Part shown: positions 56,416 to 64,000 of the stretch, piece after piece
Position numbering within the stretch: position 1 is the first letter of the stretch
Layout of the letters: each line of letters opens with the position of its first letter
Assembly (NCBI GenBank): GCA_964017155.1
Contig: OZ024857.1
Span: forward strand, 41,942,716 to 42,006,715
DNA from: Oasisia sp. SBJ-2009
Taxonomy: Eukaryota; Annelida; Polychaeta; Sabellida; Siboglinidae
Direction: 5' to 3'
DNA length: 64,000 nucleotides
The notes under the pieces: model-generated
Databases searched by the model: none
What the model was told of the DNA's origin: nothing
Seen by the model: the letters and a program-made list of their open reading frames with translations, nothing else
Position numbers and translations under genes: made by a program

Positions 56416-56670
56416 ACCCGCAGTAAATAATCCGGCATTTACTAATTTATTTCCACTTGCTCATTTTACATGCTCTTTCAATATATCATAACATCTTAAT
56501 ATGTATTAACGAAACAAACATACCAGAAAATTCTATTATGTGCAAAATAAGACAAAAAATACAATATTTTACACAATAATTGTGGCTGACACCTGGTGAA
56601 CAATTTGTTAATTATTTGTTATATTGCATCCGCTAGGTTGGGACACTGTGCACCCCCTCTATTGTAGTTG

Positions 56671-57123
56671 GCGTAAGACCACCAAAAGGTGCACGTCCGC
56701 CATTCCCCGACCCCAGAGTACCTTATAAAAGCATATATTATGCACGTTGTCTGGATTTCTGTGAGCACATATGTAGTGTGGAATGATTATAAATGACGCT
56801 TTTGTGCAGCGTGACATCAGAGCTGTCAAATTACGACAGCTGTCATTCGGTGCATTTCTGCGTATTAATACATTTGACATTTTGCTTGGTGATGTAATCA
56901 GGGGCAATCCGTGGGTGGTTCAAGCAGAAATGGAGGGGTGTAAGGTTTGAATGAACTTTGTGGGAGCCTGAGGTATTAAAAGTTCACGAATTTTTCACTG
57001 AACCTCTGTCTATGGAGGGTAAACATGCTGTGAAATTGTCAATAAGAGAGCTGATAAAGATTATTAGGAAATGAAGGAAACGTTATAATGGTCGCCTATG
57101 GAAAATGCAAATGTGGTCTTACG
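56671..57123 (+). repeat. Long direct repeat, copy 2
   Basis: Nearly identical, with scattered substitutions and small indels, to 50048-50503. Its second half also forms the left arm of the foldback structure at 56899-57434. Confidence 0.9.
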
Positions 57124-57434
57124 TCAGTTGAAAATTTTAGATAAAATACACCAGGCATTGATTGAAGGTTTGGGGGCCGTGGTATTCCAGTTAACCAACT
57201 GTTGGAGTCAGACTCATTTGCATTTTCCATAGGCGATCATTATAACGTTTCATTCATTTCCTATTAAACTTGAAGAGATCTGTTTTTGATAATTTCACAG
57301 CATATTTTATCCTTCATATACTACAGAAGTTCTGTGAAAAACTCATGAAAATTCTCACTACTCATACTCCCACAAACTTCTTTCCAACCTTACACCCCTC
57401 CATTTTTGCTTGAACCACCCACGGATTGCCCCTG
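56899..57434. mobile_element. Foldback element with about 220-bp inverted arms
   Basis: Left arm starts CAGGGGCAATCCGTGGGTGG (56899); the right arm ends with its reverse complement (57434). Arms match across CAAGCA-AAATGGAGGGGTG, the AACTT-GTGGGAG block, GTGAAATT-TCAA, and CGCCTATGGAAAATGCAAATG, with divergence, around a loop of about 90 bp. CAGGGG...CCCCTG ends suggest an hAT-like element, but the 8-bp flanks (GATGTAAT, GCAATAAC) do not match, so the family is open. Confidence 0.7.
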
Positions 57435-59333
57435 GCAATAACCTACTGGCATAACAAGTATAAATGAACCGACACAAGACAATGAGTAAATGACACTAAA
57501 TGCAAAAGTGTATTTTAGTTAATATCATTCTTACAACAATAACTCACGACAACAAACCATTGCAATCTTAACAAATGTATTTTTTTCAAATACACATAAC
57601 ATACATGAATAATACTTTTGCAGTAGTTTGTGAAATAACACCAGCCACCCTAGTGACATGCATTGTTTGCAGTGCATACCTATTGAGTGTCCAATTAAGA
57701 TTATATTCATTTGTCATTGTGTGAAATGGGGTGCACAAAACATTGCACATAATAATTATACTCTGGCATATTTGTCTCCCATGGAAAAGCTACTGTAAAG
57801 TAGCACAAACCAAACACCTATTTATCAGAGAGACTAACAAGCATCATAGATAATTATTATAAATCACATTCACTGCCACTGGTAATATACTGTAGCAGAT
57901 TTTGAAATGGGTAAACCATAGCACCTACAGACATGACTATTAGCAGACGAAATATTAGCCAGTACAAGTGATTATTAATATAGCAAACCTAATAAGACAC
58001 AGAGGTCAAAGTTGAAGCACTGAAAATGTAAGATCAGTGTAGGATGTATTCACATCCCCACAGAAGAATCAAAGATGCCACCAAACAACAGAAACTGTGC
58101 ATTCTATTAGGCTCTATTATCCTAAGATGCTTATTTTTATTATAACAAAAATATATCTATCTCAAAGTAACTCAAAGGAATGTATTCAACGAGTTCGACA
58201 AACCATCAACCTTAAGTTCCAGACACAATCTTATTAGTACAACTATTATCATGATGAAGTGAACTAGGCGACAGTGACAACTCATTTATATTGTTACTGA
58301 AATAATGCACCATACTCTGTTACAACTGTTATTGACCAGTCAGACATCTTTACCACCAAACAGTTACCACTTCCCAGAAACAATTCATGTATGTGATAGT
58401 CATTCTTAAATCTAACAAATTTTATATACAATATAAATACAAGTTTCCATAGCGTCATGAGACTTTTCACTGTGATTTTACATAAATGTAAGAAAAATTT
58501 GGCTAAACCATTCTGATAAATTATTACTGAAAAATAAACACAATTAATTGTACTGGACAGAAAATTTAAATAATATTTATATACCGGTATGATTATGACG
58601 TCATTATTCATTAACCAAACTACACAAATAAATGTTCTACATGGATGTAGATGTAATAATCATAATATAACTTCTATTGCGCCTAAATCATTGGAAACCC
58701 AGCTACAAGGTGCGTCTAAACAAAAGGGTTATTCAATCTCGGTGTTGATCAATAAACAATATTCCAGTTAAACTGAAGTACCTTTACCCATCCATTGATG
58801 ACTCACCACATTGTTACGATTATGAAATTGCTTAATCCCTTGTTTTGTCATGCCACTGAGCTTGACCTTCGAGGATATTAGCACATAAGAAGTCATCATT
58901 ATTATTTGCCAGTAAAATGTCAAGGTCACCACAGTTACTATCAATCACATGCCTGCAATGCTGCTTATTACCACTAGTTTACGAACATGTTGGTCTTCAA
59001 CACAACGCATTATCATTCTCTAAAACAAGTCTGACCTATTCATTTATATTATATGATATGTCAATGGAGGATATGTCCCAGTCAGAGACAGACGATGTCC
59101 ACCAGATTTTTAAGTCAGTTGCTAAAAATACCCTGGGCACACAATCAGATACCATAATCCTTTCCTAGGAAATACATGCTGCCTAAGATCAATTTTAATT
59201 AGTTCATTGCATATTATTCACAAAATATGACATTCCTTTGCCTTACACAATGAGCCCCATCTTACGATACAAAGTTATATTTTACAAAACATTACATAAT
59301 TATGTGACATTACAGTGCAGTTTTAACACAGCA
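57435..59333. other. Region downstream of LC3, including its 3' UTR
   Basis: AT-rich, no other gene recognised. The LC3 3' UTR must begin at 59333 and run leftward. A minus-strand AATAAA near 58135-58143 is one possible end but is unproven. Confidence 0.5.
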
Positions 59334-61995
<2,662 letters not shown>

Positions 61996-62110
61996 GTTTC
62001 CGCAACTTCACTAAGGTCAAGCAAGTGAGGAGACCAAGCTAGAACTCTCTTGTTTGACGTCCCGTATCGCCTTGTTGTTTATGCTATTCCGTCTCCCTCC
62101 CGCCGCACGA
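61996..62110 (-). promoter_or_regulatory. MAP1LC3: Likely LC3 5' UTR and promoter region
   Basis: A GC-richer patch just upstream of the ATG in AT-rich surroundings. It holds a GGACGTCAAA word (about 62055-62064), a CRE-like site, and a purine-rich GGAGGGAGACGG stretch on the minus strand. No TATA box at a fitting place. Role inferred from position only. Confidence 0.4.
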
Positions 62111-62635
62111 AAATAAAATATATAAAACTAGAAATATATTTTGTTATTAACGCTGGAATTAATTATGATCTTATTGGTAAATATTTCTTATTGTTATGGA
62201 ATCGATAACTTTCCTTATAAGTGACTAATTTATATTCACATATTGTTTTTTAAATATTGTTTCCACACAAAAATAAGAGGGAGGTTAACGAAACCGTAAA
62301 ATCAAAATACGAACTTGGAATGGACCACCGGAAAGTGTCCCTCTGTTGATTGAGACGCCAAAGCTAGCATTACGCACAGACCAGCGTCTTGGTTAGGCCA
62401 TTACCATTACACCCAGTTTCTGTGACTGCTGACACGATGGTCTTTTTTAATGTTTATATTATGTCGCCATGTTAGGGGGGCGACGCAAGTACGTGCAAAG
62501 GGTGTAATGTGCATAGGGTCTACTGTACGCGCGCGCGTGTGTGCGTGCGTATGTGTGTTTGCGTGCGTGCATGCGTGCCTGCTCCTGTGCTGCGTGTGTG
62601 CGACAGGGTGCGTGCCTGCGTCTGCATATGTGTGC

Positions 62636-62666
<31 letters not shown>

Positions 62667-63621
62667 TGCACATGTTTGCGTGTGCATGTTTTCAATGTAT
62701 TTATACGAGGTACATGCATATACTGTCCATAATAATAATTGCATAATAGGTCATAATTGTGTGTCCATTTAATTTACGCTATACGTGTACATGTCATGAT
62801 ATTATTCGTATATGCATATGTACCCACCAGTCGGATAAACATATAGGCTGCCGCTATAGGAATAATTATATGATATGTGACGTTGATCTGCGTTGTCTAA
62901 GTGGCATGTGGAATATTTATTGGAGCGCGACGTGGGATATTAGAAATAGTAAATACATTAGTAATTTAAATACGTGTACATACACGAAAGGACGGCAACT
63001 ATTCGCAATAAACAACCGGTAAAATGTTGCATATGTATAGCTAGGCTGTAACTTATTTTAATTACGTTCCTAGCAATTAAAGCTTGTCTTTCAAGCCCGA
63101 TTATGTGACGAAATGTTTAACCCGACTTCATGTCACAGTCGTTGCTTGTGGGTAAACAACAGATATGTTTTACCATTCGTTTGATCAAAATTAATTAAAT
63201 AGGCGATACAGACAGTGTGTGAACAGTATAACTGCAGTGGGTATTCAATGTCTAAAAAGTGCACATAGGGTGCATAGCTTCAAACAAAATAGACATGTGG
63301 TGTTGGTTTTCTAATATCATAGCAGTTAAAAGTTAAATTACATTCCGACTTTGATTATTCTAGTTTTGAATCAGTCTGTGCAAATATTTCAGATTCTCCT
63401 TTTTCTGCTTACTGTCTGTGCATGCGCACAAATGTCTTTGAAGACGTAGGAAACAAAGACACTGCTGGACATGACGGACAAGTTCAGGTGATTTGCTTGT
63501 GTTCTGGAAAATTCCTGGAGAGTTGGCAGGTAAACAGAGGCGCAAAATCGGGCTGACTGTCCACTAAAAGTTATACCAAGTCTAGGTATATTGATTAACT
63601 AATGATATCTAAAGCTTTATC
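62111..63621. other. Intergenic DNA with a (GT/GC)n tract
   Basis: No gene recognised. Apart from the alternating purine-pyrimidine tract I see only AT-rich unique sequence. Confidence 0.6.
62527..62690 (+). repeat. Alternating GC/GT/GCGT tract with Z-DNA potential
   Basis: Long alternating pyrimidine-purine sequence (CGCGCGCG, GTGTGTGC, GCGTGCGT words). All open frames in this stretch, on both strands, are products of the low complexity. Confidence 0.9.
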
Positions 63622-63917
63622 ATATCTATTTCTAATAATGTATTTTCTAATTACACTTTAATTATGCATTTCTTATATATTATATTTATTTATTACCACT
63701 ATGATTTCATTAGTGTTGTTGTGAACTATATATTTTATCTAAAGTAAGTGTTTAAAAGCGTTACTTTTTGATAGTAACCATGTCATGATTTTCAATGGGC
63801 CATCATCACCCAACACTCTTACATATATACATTATATACATACATACATACATGCATACAAATGTATGTATATATGTATAAAGTGTAATTAGAAAATACA
63901 TTATTACAAATAGATAT
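63622..63917. mobile_element. MITE with about 40-bp terminal inverted repeats
   Basis: The left end (63622-63662, starting ATATCTATTT) and the reverse complement of the right end (about 63878-63917) agree at nearly every base, including TAATAATGTATTTTCTAATT. The interior is AT-rich with ATACATAC repeats. Length and TA-rich flanks suggest a Tc1/mariner-type MITE, but no target duplication is certain. Confidence 0.72.
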
Positions 63918-64000
63918 ATACTATTTAAAATAATTATAATAAATGACATTAATAAAACATTATTAACAAATAATAATAATAATAAATATAATTTCTGTAT

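Noticed and set aside
50048..57123. 455-bp direct repeats 6.6 kb apart as LTRs of a retrotransposon
   Set aside because: No TG...CA ends, no primer-binding site or polypurine tract, no gag/pol remnants between them, and copy 2 continues into an inverted arm.
62407..62772. Cluster of overlapping frames on both strands
   Set aside because: All follow from the alternating GC/GT tract; low-complexity Cys/Val/Arg or His/Thr/Ala strings.

Overview
The window is animal nuclear DNA. Genes are split by long AT-rich introns with GT-AG borders, and there are many microsatellites, satellites and small transposons. The coding exons are strikingly GC-richer than the introns. The gene set (an LRP5/6 Wnt co-receptor, ribosomal protein L39 and an LC3-type ATG8) is metazoan. 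The repeat content (hAT- and piggyBac-type MITEs, tRNA-type SINEs, a CR1/jockey-like LINE) fits a marine invertebrate, plausibly a mollusc; the phylum is inference.

Layout. Positions 1-14374 hold no gene I can support, only repeats; this is either intron 1 of the LRP gene or upstream DNA. From 14375 to 42352 (+ strand) lies a nearly complete LRP5/6 (arrow) gene, which I rebuilt as 14 coding exons whose reading phases all join. They encode about 1,601 residues: four YWTD propellers with four EGF modules, three LDLa repeats, a membrane segment and a cytoplasmic tail with five PPP(S/T)P-type motifs. Only the signal-peptide exon is missing. Its introns contain a 5'-truncated LINE with a 21-bp target duplication, a 1.1-kb piggyBac-type MITE at TTAA, hAT-type MITEs, a SINE, a 61-bp perfect palindrome, a G-quadruplex-like run, and several tandem arrays sitting directly on splice acceptors.

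From 42353 to 43954 is the LRP 3' UTR with two AATAAA signals. A 1.9-kb GC-rich satellite (27-bp unit changing to a 35-bp unit) fills 45760-47706. On the minus strand follows RPL39, whose exons are too short to stand out as open reading frames: exon 3 48734-48782, exon 2 49433-49536, and a candidate exon 1 with a TOP-like tract near 56368-56415. The space between exons 2 and 1 holds a 5.5-kb inverted-repeat-bounded region with decayed Ulp1/PHD-like coding remnants, an hAT MITE, and seven palindromes each centred on a perfect CRE (TGACGTCA). A four-exon LC3 gene (122 aa, ending Phe-Gly-Ala) occupies 59334-61995 on the minus strand, with a CRE-like site upstream. The last 2 kb hold a (GT/GC)n tract and a MITE with 40-bp terminal inverted repeats.

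The three genes are not an operon and need not work together: LRP5/6 receives Wnt signals at the plasma membrane, RPL39 lines the ribosome exit tunnel, and LC3 is lipidated on autophagosomes. The most unusual structures are a 33-bp minisatellite whose every unit is a copy of a 3' splice site, in frame with the LRP exon it abuts, and the CRE-centred palindrome array in the probable RPL39 intron 1.
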